From Myxococcales bacterium (GTDB taxonomy: Bacteria > Myxococcota_A > Polyangia > Haliangiales > Haliangiaceae), in assembly GCA_016720595.1 (NCBI GenBank), contig JADKKI010000005.1, positions 186,001 through 250,000 on the forward strand: a stretch of DNA of 64,000 nucleotides, read 5' to 3'. This document shows positions 17,514 to 25,255 of this stretch, in pieces. The notes below the pieces were generated by a model, which saw only the letters and a program-made list of their open reading frames with translations, was not told the origin of the DNA and did not search any database. Every line of letters starts with the position of its first letter. The stretch's first letter is position 1. A program made the translations under genes and the position numbers.

Positions 17514-18896
17514 ATGTCTGCTGCGATCGAATCAAGCGCCTCTCCTGCCTCTTCCACATCCTTGACCTGGACCGAGCGTCCCGGCCGCGAGCTCGTGCGC
17601 CTCGCCTGGCCGATCACGGTCTCGATGATCTCGTTCGCCACCATGACGCTGGCGTCGACCGCGTTCGTCGCCCAGATCGGCTCCGACGAGCTCGCCGGGG
17701 TGGGCCTCGCGGGCGTGGTCGGCTTCGGCCTGGTGTGCTTCGGCATCGGCCTCCTGCGCGGTGCCAAGACGCTGGTCTCGCAGGCCGTCGGGGCGCAGCG
17801 TCGCGACCGGATCCCCGAGCTGCTCGGCGCGGCGCTCGGCCTCGCCGTGGTCCTCGGCGCACTGGCCACGCTCGCCGGCCACGTGATCGCGCCCTGGTTG
17901 TCGTCACTCTCCGCGTCTCCGCGCGCGGGCGTGTTCGCGGCGCAGTACCTCGCGATCCGCTCCCTCGGCGCCCCGCTGGTGCTGGTCTATGCGGCGCTGC
18001 GCGAGGCGAGCTACGGGGTCGGGGACAGTCGTGCCCCGATGCGCGCGGCGCTCGCAGGGAATGCGGTCAACATCGGGCTCGATTGCGTGCTGATCCTCGG
18101 CCTCGGCTGGGGCGTGCAGGGCGCCGCAGTCGCCACGATCGCCGGCAACCTCACCGAGACCTGTGTGCTCGCGTGGCCGATGCGGAGACAGCTGCGCGGC
18201 CTGCGCTGGCGTCCGGACGCGGTCCGTGCCGTGTGGGCGCAGGGCGTGCCGAACGGGCTCCAGTTCGTGATGGAGGTCGGCTCGTTCCTGATCCTCACCG
18301 TGCTGGTCGCGCGGATGTCGGCGATCGATGGAGCGGCGCACCAGATGGTCCTGCATCTGGTCAACGTCTCGTTCCTGCCTGCGCACGCGCTCGCCGAGGG
18401 CGCGGCCGTGCTGGTCGGACAGGCGGTCGGCGCCGGCAAGGATAGCCTCGTGCCGAAGGTCGCGAGGCGAGCGCTCGCGATCGGCGCCGGCTATGCGGCG
18501 GTGTGCTGCGTCGGCTATGCGGTGCTCGGCGGTGCGATCGCACAGGCGATGGCGGCCGGCGATCCCGCACTCGCGAGCCGCGCGACCATGCTGATCCACG
18601 TCAGCCTCGCGTTCCTCGTGGCCGATGCAGCCAACGTGATCGCGCGGGGTGTCCTGCGTGGAGCGAGCGACGTGCGCTACGCCGCCATCGTCGGGATCGC
18701 CACCTCGTGGTTCACCACACCTCCGCTCGCCTATCTGTTCGGGGTGGTGTGCGGCCTCGGCGCGGTGGGCGGCTGGATCGGCCTGGCGGTCGAGATCATC
18801 GTCGGGGCGGGGCTGTTCTGGCTCCGGGTCTGGCGAGGCGGCTGGCGGCCAGCAGCGGCGGCGGCTCGGCGCGAGATCGCCGGCAACGCGGTGTAA
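17514..18896 (+). CDS. MATE-family multidrug/toxin efflux transporter
   Basis: A 460-residue inner-membrane protein with the two six-helix bundles of MATE antiporters, which expel cationic drugs or metabolites against Na+ or H+. Typical blocks are visible: ELVRLAWPITVSMISFATM at the start, AQIGSDELAGVGLAG, a GAKTLVSQAVGA loop after helix 2, and the mirrored ALAEGAAVLVGQAVGAGK in the second half. The start at 17514 (MSAAIE) is chosen because the homologous part begins about 25 residues later; an in-frame extension to 17340 would add a basic, non-membrane stretch and run through the hairpin. No regulator gene adjoins; control may be through the leader. Confidence 0.9.
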   Translation: MSAAIESSASPASSTSLTWTERPGRELVRLAWPITVSMISFATMTLASTAFVAQIGSDELAGVGLAGVVGFGLVCFGIGLLRGAKTLVSQAVGAQRRDRIPELLGAALGLAVVLGALATLAGHVIAPWLSSLSASPRAGVFAAQYLAIRSLGAPLVLVYAALREASYGVGDSRAPMRAALAGNAVNIGLDCVLILGLGWGVQGAAVATIAGNLTETCVLAWPMRRQLRGLRWRPDAVRAVWAQGVPNGLQFVMEVGSFLILTVLVARMSAIDGAAHQMVLHLVNVSFLPAHALAEGAAVLVGQAVGAGKDSLVPKVARRALAIGAGYAAVCCVGYAVLGGAIAQAMAAGDPALASRATMLIHVSLAFLVADAANVIARGVLRGASDVRYAAIVGIATSWFTTPPLAYLFGVVCGLGAVGGWIGLAVEIIVGAGLFWLRVWRGGWRPAAAAARREIAGNAV

Positions 18897-18974
18897 CTGC
18901 GCCGTGCGCCTGGGCTTGTGGGGCCCCCAGATCTCCATTGATCTCGGGGGCCTCCCGGCTCGATATTGCGCCGC

Positions 18975-19772
18975 ATGAAGTCGCGTCTGGTCGTCCTCGT
19001 CGTGCTCGCCGGTTGTGCCTCCGGCACGAGCGCGCTCACCCAGATCGACGCCGACACGACCCAGACCGACGGCAAGCTACCGGACGCCGCAGCCTCGGCC
19101 GATGCGTTGGCCGACGCGATGCCGGATGCGATGGTCGATGCGATGCCGGATGCCATGCCGGACGCGATGCCGGATGCGATGGTCGATGCGATGCCGGATG
19201 CGATGGCCGATGCGATGGTCGACGCGCAGACCACGCCAGATGCGTGCGTCCCGGTGGTCACCCAGCTGCTCGCGAACCCCGTGTTCGATCTCACGCCGCA
19301 GGGGACCGGCTGGCAGGCGACCCCGATCGATCCCGGGTTCCCCCTGATCACGGATCAGGATGGCGCGACCGAGCTGAGCGCGCCGTTCAAGGCGTGGCTT
19401 GGTGGCTTCGTGGCCCCGAACATCGGGCAGAGCGTGACCGATGTCCTCTACCAGGACGTCACGATCCCCGCAGGGACCACGCAGCTGACGTTCACCGGCT
19501 ACTACGCCGTGGGCACGCAAGAGACGACGACCACCGCCACGTATGACACGGGGTCGATCGGGTTCACGCAGACCAGTGGGACGCCGATCGTCACCATGAA
19601 TTCATTCTCGAACCTCACGCCGACGACACAGTGGGTCCTGATCACCTACACGTTCCCTCAGAATATGTCGGGGCAGACGATCCGGCTGCGGATGACGTCG
19701 AGCAACGACTTCTCGAACGTGACGAACTTCTTCTTCGATTCGTTCGCGCTCGACGCCACGCATTGCCCGTGA
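18975..19772 (+). CDS. Secreted lipoprotein with PDAM/VDAM tandem linker
   Basis: A 265-residue lipoprotein (signal VVLVVLAGC, Cys 14). Residues about 47-85 are a run of four-residue units of the type (P/V/A)DAM, a flexible low-complexity spacer typical of Haliangium-type surface lipoproteins. The C-terminal ~170 residues form a beta-rich module (LANPVFDLTPQGTGWQATP, then LTFTGYYAVGTQETTTTATY and FFFDSFALDATHCP) resembling a carbohydrate-binding-like jelly roll. I do not recognise a specific family. The start ATG has GATATT seven bases upstream and no Shine-Dalgarno sequence. Confidence 0.75.
   Translation: MKSRLVVLVVLAGCASGTSALTQIDADTTQTDGKLPDAAASADALADAMPDAMVDAMPDAMPDAMPDAMVDAMPDAMADAMVDAQTTPDACVPVVTQLLANPVFDLTPQGTGWQATPIDPGFPLITDQDGATELSAPFKAWLGGFVAPNIGQSVTDVLYQDVTIPAGTTQLTFTGYYAVGTQETTTTATYDTGSIGFTQTSGTPIVTMNSFSNLTPTTQWVLITYTFPQNMSGQTIRLRMTSSNDFSNVTNFFFDSFALDATHCP
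19113..19225 (+). repeat. 12-bp tandem repeat coding xDAM units
   Basis: About nine imperfect 12-base units of the form GATGCGATG followed by CCG, GTC or GCC encode PDAM/VDAM/ADAM. All units keep frame, so slippage would change linker length only. Confidence 0.8.
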
Positions 19773-19803
19773 TTGCTGGGTAGCGCCTGCTACTCTTTCA
19801 CGC

Positions 19804-20721
19804 ATGGGATCTACTCGCTCGCTCGCCCTCGCGGCGCTCGTCTGCCTCGCCCCCCTCACCGCCGAGGCGGGCGCCTCCGCCGCGTGGACGGCCGCCAAGA
19901 ACAACCTCCCGAAGGCCACCACGGTGGTGGTCGGGCTCGATCTCGCGCAGCTCACCAAGTCGTCGCTGTTCAGCCTCGCGTTCCCGCTGATCCTGGCGCA
20001 GCAGCCCGACGTCAAGGCGGGCCTCGAGCTGATCAAGTCCACGTGCCAGCTCGATCCGCTGAAGGTCGTCAACGGCCTCGTCGTCGGCACCGATGACGAG
20101 CAGAAGCACGGCGCGATCTACATCGCCGTCGAGGGCGTCGATCAGGCGAAGATCGTCAGCTGCTTCGAGGCGGTCGGAAAGGCCAAGGGCAAGGAGGGCA
20201 AGGTCGGCGTGAAGACCGAAGGCAAGATCACCGAGCTGTCGTTCGGCGACAAGCAGATCTACCTGAGCTGGATCGGTACGAACGTGATCGTCCTGCCGCT
20301 CGAGTTCACCAACAAGGCCGACCTCGCCGCCTGGAGCGGTGCGAAGGGCCTCGCGAAGTCCAAGGTCGCGAAGGCGTCGACCAAGGTCAACACCGGCGGC
20401 GCGGTGTGGGCCGTGTCGGCGGTCGCCAAGGAGCTCGACGACAAGACCAAGATGAAGCTCGGCTATGGCTCGGTGACGATGGCGGCCTCGAACATCGCGG
20501 CGGATCTCCACGTCCAGCTCGGTACCGCTGCGGACGCGAAGGCCGCCGCCGACAAGGCGCAGAAGGAGCTGAGCACGCTGGCGTCGAGCCCGGGCCTCGC
20601 GCCGAACTTGAAGAGCGTCCTCACGAGCGTCACCGTGACGTCGGCTGCGGACGAGCTGCAGGTCAAGGGCACGATGCCCGAGTCCGACGTGCTGTCGCTC
20701 GTCGGCGCCCTCATGAAGTAG
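19804..20721 (+). CDS. Secreted protein of unknown function (signal peptide, 305 aa)
   Basis: A 305-residue exported protein with a clear signal peptide (LALAALVCLAPLTAEAGA). The mature part alternates helices and strands (ATTVVVGLDLAQLTKSSLF, VNGLVVGTDDEQKHGAIYIAVEGVD, IYLSWIGTNVIVLPLEF) and is Lys-rich. It has a single cysteine pair and no catalytic motif I can name. The layout recalls periplasmic DUF3352-like proteins, but I cannot confirm that. Codon use is like its neighbours. A TACTCT hexamer lies seven bases before the ATG without a Shine-Dalgarno sequence, suggesting a leaderless message. Monocistronic by context. Confidence 0.75.
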   Translation: MGSTRSLALAALVCLAPLTAEAGASAAWTAAKNNLPKATTVVVGLDLAQLTKSSLFSLAFPLILAQQPDVKAGLELIKSTCQLDPLKVVNGLVVGTDDEQKHGAIYIAVEGVDQAKIVSCFEAVGKAKGKEGKVGVKTEGKITELSFGDKQIYLSWIGTNVIVLPLEFTNKADLAAWSGAKGLAKSKVAKASTKVNTGGAVWAVSAVAKELDDKTKMKLGYGSVTMAASNIAADLHVQLGTAADAKAAADKAQKELSTLASSPGLAPNLKSVLTSVTVTSAADELQVKGTMPESDVLSLVGALMK

Positions 20722-20750
20722 CTGCGGTCGTCTTCGCCGTTCGCGCGGCG

Positions 20751-21443
20751 CTACTCGCAGGCCGTGGGGGCGCACGTCGCGACCAGCGAATCGAGACCGG
20801 CGCCTGCGTTGGCGTTGAGCCCGACGAGCTGCTCGCCGGTGGCACATTGGACGCTCGAGGGGTTCATCCCCTGGCCCTGGAGGCCGTCGACGATCGCGAT
20901 CGCGTAGCTACCGATCTGCTCGCCGCCGCGGTCGAGCTGCGTACAGGTCACCGCCGTATCGAGGAGCAGGTTGGTCACGTTCGACGTGATGCCGCCGTGG
21001 GCGGAGAGACCGGACACCACGCCCCCCGCCGTGCACAGCGCCGGGAACGTGAACGTCGACGGCGACCAGCTGGCCCCGCCGTTCCCCTCGGCCTCGCGGG
21101 TCGTCGCGATCGTCGAGGTGGGGCCGCCGGAATCGATCGTCACGATCGCGCACGCGATCCGGATCCCGCGAGCCGAGCGCGCGTTCTGGCCGTTGACCGG
21201 TTGATCGCTCATGTCGAACGCCACGCCGACGATCACGGTGCCCGGATCGCAGCGCAGATCGGTGTGGACACCTCCACCCGTGCTGAGCCCGACGGTGCCG
21301 GCCACCCGGCTGGGGCTCGCGCCCACGACGTGGCACGACGTACGCGCCGAGGTGTCGGTGGGGGCATCGGCCCCGCCCGTCATCGCGTCCGGGGCGGTGA
21401 ACGAACACCCCACGAGACCGACGAGCAGCCACACCCGACCCAT
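20751..21443 (-). CDS. Secreted lipoprotein, beta-rich, unknown function
   Basis: A 230-residue lipoprotein (VWLLVGLVGCSF, Cys 11). The mature region is beta-rich and Gly/Thr/Ser-rich, with cysteines that could form disulfides (SCHVVG, DLRCDPGTVIVGVAFD, IRIACAIV, CTQLDRGGEQIG, VQCATGEQLVGL, ATCAPTACE). The repeated pattern C-x-x-G-x-x-(I/L)-V-G-(V/L) at residues ~80 and ~200 resembles the internal repeat of secreted jacalin/beta-prism-like proteins, but this is only a resemblance. It lies 60 bases downstream of the OmpA-type gene on the same strand. An upstream in-frame extension has no signal and is rejected. Confidence 0.65.
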   Translation of the reverse strand: MGRVWLLVGLVGCSFTAPDAMTGGADAPTDTSARTSCHVVGASPSRVAGTVGLSTGGGVHTDLRCDPGTVIVGVAFDMSDQPVNGQNARSARGIRIACAIVTIDSGGPTSTIATTREAEGNGGASWSPSTFTFPALCTAGGVVSGLSAHGGITSNVTNLLLDTAVTCTQLDRGGEQIGSYAIAIVDGLQGQGMNPSSVQCATGEQLVGLNANAGAGLDSLVATCAPTACE

Positions 21444-21503
21444 GACTGATTGTCCGACGGGGCGGGCCACGGCGCAACTACGGCAAGTTCGGCAACCAGG
21501 CAA

Positions 21504-22400
21504 CTATGGCGACTTCGGTGGCTGGGCCGGATCGCCGGTCTCGAGCGAGCTCGGCAGCGGCGGCAGCTCGTTGATCGCGGGGAGCAGCGCGATCTCGATG
21601 CGCCGGTTCTTCGCGCGATCACGACCGAGCGGATCGTGCTCGCCCGCACCCGCGGGGATCAGGTTCTTGGGATCCATGCCGGCCTTGACCAGGGTGCGCG
21701 TGACGTTCAAGGCCCGCGCGGTGGACAGCTCCCAGTTGTCCTTGAACACGCTGTTCTTCAGCGGCTGATCGTCGGTGTGGCCGACCACGAGGAACCGGCG
21801 ATCCGCGAGCTTCTTGAGGGTCACGCCGATCTCGATGATCGCGATCTGTCCTTTCTCCGAGACATCCGCGCTGCCCGAAGGGAACAGGACCTCCGAGGGG
21901 AGCGAGATCACGAGGCTGCCTCGGCGCGCGGTGACCTTGAGCTGCCCGGTGTCGATCATCTTCGCGAACTGCTTCTGGATGTCTTCGATCGAGGCGATCC
22001 GCTTCTCGGTCTCCGCGCGCTGGGCGCGGAGCGTGGCGAGCTCTTCCTTGGAGGCGTTGAGGTTCGTGGAGAGCTGGGCGAGCTGCGTCTCGAGCTGCTT
22101 TTCCTTCGCGGTGTCCTTCACCCGCTCGGCCTCGCACGCCGTGGCGCGCTTGCCGAGATCGTCCGACACCTTCTGCTTGTCCGCGACGAGGCCGGTGGTC
22201 TTCGACAGGTTCGCCACGCAGTCGTCGTGGCCTTCCACCGCGGCCTTGGTCTGCGAACGGTACTGCCAGGTGAAGTAGCCGCCGGCGACGGCGCCCGCCG
22301 TCATCACGATGGCGAACAGCCACAGCCGCCATGGAAACCCGCGCGGGGGCTTTCCGGGCTTCTTGACCACCTCACCTGTGTCTTCACGCTTCGCCGCCAT
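21504..22400 (-). CDS. OmpA/MotB-type peptidoglycan-binding protein with inner-membrane anchor
   Basis: A 298-residue envelope protein. One membrane helix at residues 24-44 is followed by a coiled coil (about 60-145) and an OmpA/MotB C-terminal domain: SEVLFPSGSADVSEKG, VVGHTDDQPLKN, NWELSTARALNVTRTL and the peptidoglycan contact NRRIEI. Topology is MotB-like, but there is no MotA partner next to it and no conserved membrane Asp, so it is unlikely to be a stator. It probably tethers the inner membrane or a complex to the cell wall. TATGGT lies six bases before the ATG with no Shine-Dalgarno sequence. The family call is strong. Confidence 0.9.
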   Translation of the reverse strand: MAAKREDTGEVVKKPGKPPRGFPWRLWLFAIVMTAGAVAGGYFTWQYRSQTKAAVEGHDDCVANLSKTTGLVADKQKVSDDLGKRATACEAERVKDTAKEKQLETQLAQLSTNLNASKEELATLRAQRAETEKRIASIEDIQKQFAKMIDTGQLKVTARRGSLVISLPSEVLFPSGSADVSEKGQIAIIEIGVTLKKLADRRFLVVGHTDDQPLKNSVFKDNWELSTARALNVTRTLVKAGMDPKNLIPAGAGEHDPLGRDRAKNRRIEIALLPAINELPPLPSSLETGDPAQPPKSP

Positions 22401-22459
22401 GTGCAGACCATACCCCGCGGAACGGGAGCCGGGCAGGGCGAGGCTGCACCGACGATGGC

Positions 22460-24499
22460 TCAGCCGAACAGGGCGCGTGCGGCGGCGATCGCCTCGTCGG
22501 AGCCCGCCAGCGCGAGGACGTCGCCGGCGAGGAGGGGCTCGGTGGGAGACGGCGTGGCCATTCCGGCGTCGGCGCCGCGCGCGATCGCGAGCACGGTCGC
22601 GCCGGTCTTCGCGCGGAGATCGAGCTCGGCGAGCGAGCGACCGATCGTCAGCGAGCTCGCGGCGATCGTGACCGACTCGACGCCGCCGAACCCGGGGAGC
22701 ACGGTCTCGACCTGGTCGAGGGCAGCCTCCTCCTGCGGTTGACGCATCAGCTGGAGGATCATCGCGCTCCCCGCGCGGACGTGCCCATCGAAGTCACGGA
22801 GCGAGCGCTTGGCGATCACGAACAGGCCGACCACGATCACCACGATCAGGAGCGGGCTGCCGGGGACGAAGGGCTGCGTCGCCGCGACCAGTGGCACGGC
22901 GACGAGCAGCCCGAGGCCGACCTGGAACGTCACCATCAGCGAGCCGCGGGGAGCGCGGCCGAGATCCAGAGACGCCGTCGACGCGACCGCACCGAGCTCC
23001 ACCGGCGGCTCGTCGCGCGCCGGGATCACCTCGGCCGCCAGGATCCGCGCGATCACCACGACCCGGCGCACGAGGCTCACCACGAACGGGGTGGCGACCG
23101 CCGCGGCGACGGCGACGATCGCGACCTGCGCCGGCGTGCCCGTGAGCCCGAGCCTGGTGGCGCCGAGCGGAGCCGCCGTCGCCGCCGCGATCACGATCGC
23201 GATCAGGATCGCTGTGTCGAGCGCGAGCACGAAGGCGGGGCCGCGCAGGCGCTGCCACGGTGTGATGGGGCGGGTGCGCAGGCGCTGGAGCCACGCCTCG
23301 TAGAAGCTCTCGAACATCGCCACCCGGCCGGGGAGGCGATGCGCGACCGCACCCGCCGCCGCGTCCGAGCGAGCGATCATGAAGCCCGACGTCAGGGTGG
23401 TGAGACACGAGACGCCGACGGCGATCGCGAGCAGCGAGGGGCGCGCGACGCCGCTGCTCGCACCGATGCCCGCGATCACGAACGAGAGCTCGCCGATCTG
23501 CGACAGGCTGATCCCGGCCCGCACGGCGGGGCGCACCCCGTGGCCTCCAAAGAACACGCCGATCGCGACGCCGACCGGCTTGACCAGCAGCACCACGGTC
23601 GTCAGCACGAGGATCGCCGGCATCTCGGAGTACAGCTCCGCCGGCTGGATCGTCATCCCGACCGAGACGAAGAACACCATCGCGAACACGTCGCGGAACG
23701 GCTTCACCAGCGCGAACACCTCGTGCCCGTGACCGGACTCGGCGATCAGGACGCCCGCGATGAACGCGCCGAGCGCGACGGAGTAGCCCGCGTAGTCGGC
23801 GACCGCCGAGGCGCCGAAGCACACCGCGAGGGAGACGATCAGCACCGTCTCGCCGCGCGCCCGCTTCGCGATCAAGCGCACCGCGCGCGGGATCGTGATC
23901 AGGCCGCCGACCAGGAGCAGCACGAGGAAGCCGCCGAGGCGCCCGATCATGCGCAGGACCTCGGGGGCATCGAGGCCCGAGCCCGAGGCGACGCCGGTCA
24001 GGATCGCGAGGAGCACGATCGCGATCAGGTCCTCGAACACGAGGATCGCGAACACGATCTCGGTGAACCCGCCCTTCCAGCCGTGCTCCTCGAACGCCTT
24101 CGCGACCAGCATCGTGCTCGAGATGCCGAGGCAGGCGCCCGCGAACAACGCCTCGATCGGCGCGAACCCGAGGGCGCGTGCGAGGAGGGTCCCGACCAGG
24201 ATCACGAGCGCCACCTCGAACAGCGCGGTCATCGCGGCGGGGATCCCCACGCGCGCGATGGTCGAGAGCCGGAGCTCGGTCCCGACCGTGAACATCAGGA
24301 GGATCACGCCGAGCTCGCTCAGCACGTGCACGAGGCCCGGGCTGGCGACCAGCGGCACGGGCACGTGCGGACCGATCAGGAGACCGGCGAGCACGTAACC
24401 CAGCACCACGGGCAGCCGCAGCGCCTGGAACACCACGGTGATCACCGCGGCCGTCCCGAGCACGACGACGAGCTCGACGAGGACCCTCGAGAACGTCAC
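22460..24499 (-). CDS. CPA2-family cation/proton antiporter with TrkA-C domain
   Basis: A 679-residue inner-membrane antiporter of the KefB/YbaL branch (monovalent cation:H+ exchange). About 12 membrane helices span residues 5-400, with ELGVILLMFTVGTEL and the fold-typical IVFAILVFEDLIAIVLLA and GAFIAGVLIAESGHGHE. Further hydrophobic segments follow (to ~570), and the last ~80 residues form a TrkA-C ligand-binding domain (SLTIGRSLAELDLRAKTGATVLAIARG). The NAD-binding TrkA-N domain of Kef/YbaL proteins is absent. The start at 24499 has GGAGGT upstream and sits three bases after the zinc-ribbon gene. Transported ion is inferred. Confidence 0.9.
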   Translation of the reverse strand: MTFSRVLVELVVVLGTAAVITVVFQALRLPVVLGYVLAGLLIGPHVPVPLVASPGLVHVLSELGVILLMFTVGTELRLSTIARVGIPAAMTALFEVALVILVGTLLARALGFAPIEALFAGACLGISSTMLVAKAFEEHGWKGGFTEIVFAILVFEDLIAIVLLAILTGVASGSGLDAPEVLRMIGRLGGFLVLLLVGGLITIPRAVRLIAKRARGETVLIVSLAVCFGASAVADYAGYSVALGAFIAGVLIAESGHGHEVFALVKPFRDVFAMVFFVSVGMTIQPAELYSEMPAILVLTTVVLLVKPVGVAIGVFFGGHGVRPAVRAGISLSQIGELSFVIAGIGASSGVARPSLLAIAVGVSCLTTLTSGFMIARSDAAAGAVAHRLPGRVAMFESFYEAWLQRLRTRPITPWQRLRGPAFVLALDTAILIAIVIAAATAAPLGATRLGLTGTPAQVAIVAVAAAVATPFVVSLVRRVVVIARILAAEVIPARDEPPVELGAVASTASLDLGRAPRGSLMVTFQVGLGLLVAVPLVAATQPFVPGSPLLIVVIVVGLFVIAKRSLRDFDGHVRAGSAMILQLMRQPQEEAALDQVETVLPGFGGVESVTIAASSLTIGRSLAELDLRAKTGATVLAIARGADAGMATPSPTEPLLAGDVLALAGSDEAIAAARALFG

Positions 24500-24502
24500 G
24501 CG

Positions 24503-24673
24503 TTACCTCCGGCGCTTCGTCAATGGATCCGGGAACTGCTTCTTGCAGCGCGGACACACGCGAAACGCCGCCGGCTTGCGCGCGACGGTCTTCTCGAACT
24601 TGCAGTACGGGCAGGTCAACCTGACCTTCTGCGCCCGTGCGAGCGCGGCGGCGAGCGCGAACGGGTTGGCCAT
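24503..24673 (-). CDS. Small zinc-ribbon protein
   Basis: A 56-residue basic protein with two CxxC knuckles (C21/C24 in TCPYCKF, C40/C43 in VCPRCKKQF), the hallmark of a zinc ribbon. It starts at ATG 24673, overlapping the stop of the preceding 40-codon gene as TGATG, and ends three bases before the antiporter. Length and charge suggest a nucleic-acid or ribosome-associated small protein, or an assembly factor. No specific family is recognised. The in-frame extension to 24721 lies inside the preceding gene and is rejected. Confidence 0.7.
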   Translation of the reverse strand: MANPFALAAALARAQKVRLTCPYCKFEKTVARKPAAFRVCPRCKKQFPDPLTKRRR

Positions 24674-24795
24674 CAACACCCGACCTGGGCGAAGATCACG
24701 AGGCCGAGGAGGGCGAAACACACGGCACCGATGATGCTACCCGCATTGCGGCCCGCCCAGGTCTGGGGCGGACGCATCTCTGGATCATTGGACAT
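24673..24795 (-). CDS. Small single-pass membrane protein (40 aa)
   Basis: A 40-residue frame that starts MSNDPEMRPPQTWAGRNAG and continues into one hydrophobic helix (SIIGAVCFALLGLVIFAQVG). GAGGAG lies five to seven bases upstream of the ATG at 24793-24795, and the stop overlaps the zinc-ribbon start as TGATG. Good spacing, coupling and coding bias make this a real small gene. Its role is unknown; being encoded directly ahead of a zinc ribbon and an antiporter suggests a membrane-associated partner. Confidence 0.65.
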   Translation of the reverse strand: MSNDPEMRPPQTWAGRNAGSIIGAVCFALLGLVIFAQVGC

Positions 24796-24881
24796 GAGGA
24801 GCTCCTCGCCCGCACGCGGCGGGCGACTTGGGGTTCAGGGTTCCCGGGCGTTCCCGGGTTCTCGCTCGCGAACCGAAGTTC

Positions 24882-25235
24882 TTACGAGCGGAGGTCGAAC
24901 GAGGATGGACGCGTGAGCGCACCGCTCGGAGGACCACGCGCGGCGTGAACGCGCAGTGACTGACGGACGTACTGCGCGACCTGGGCGCGAGCGGCGGGGA
25001 GCGCCACCTGTGCTGGCGCGACGATCGCGGGAGCGACCGGCGTGATGACGAACAGCGCCTGGCCGCGGTGGCCGAGCTCGGGGAGCGAATCCGCGCGGCG
25101 CGCGGACACCAGCGGGACCACACCCTCGGCGGCGGCGAGCTGCTGGGTCGCGTGCGGCTCACGGACCTCGGCGCGCGGACGCACGCCGCTCCCTGCCACG
25201 AGGCAGAGCACGACGAGGGACGCGAACCAGCGCAT
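24882..25235 (-). CDS. Small secreted hypothetical protein
   Basis: A 117-residue frame with a plausible signal peptide (MRWFASLVVLCLVAGSGV) and no domain I recognise; the mature part is Ala/Val/Arg-rich. It begins about 20 bases after the stop of the large kinase gene. An alternative GTG at 25257-25259 overlaps that stop as GTGA and would add eight residues. It might be an envelope factor co-transcribed with the kinase. A gene-less stretch of about 85 bases separates it from the small membrane gene downstream. Confidence 0.5.
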   Translation of the reverse strand: MRWFASLVVLCLVAGSGVRPRAEVREPHATQQLAAAEGVVPLVSARRADSLPELGHRGQALFVITPVAPAIVAPAQVALPAARAQVAQYVRQSLRVHAARGPPSGALTRPSSFDLRS

Positions 25236-25255
25236 GGGATCTTTGGTTAGCACAC

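Noticed and set aside
21504..22400. MotB flagellar stator assignment
   Set aside because: OmpA domain fits, but the membrane helix lacks the conserved Asp and there is no MotA gene.
22739..24916. 725-codon plus-strand frame rich in His, Asp and Arg
   Set aside because: Antisense to the antiporter; the composition reflects complementary codons of membrane helices.
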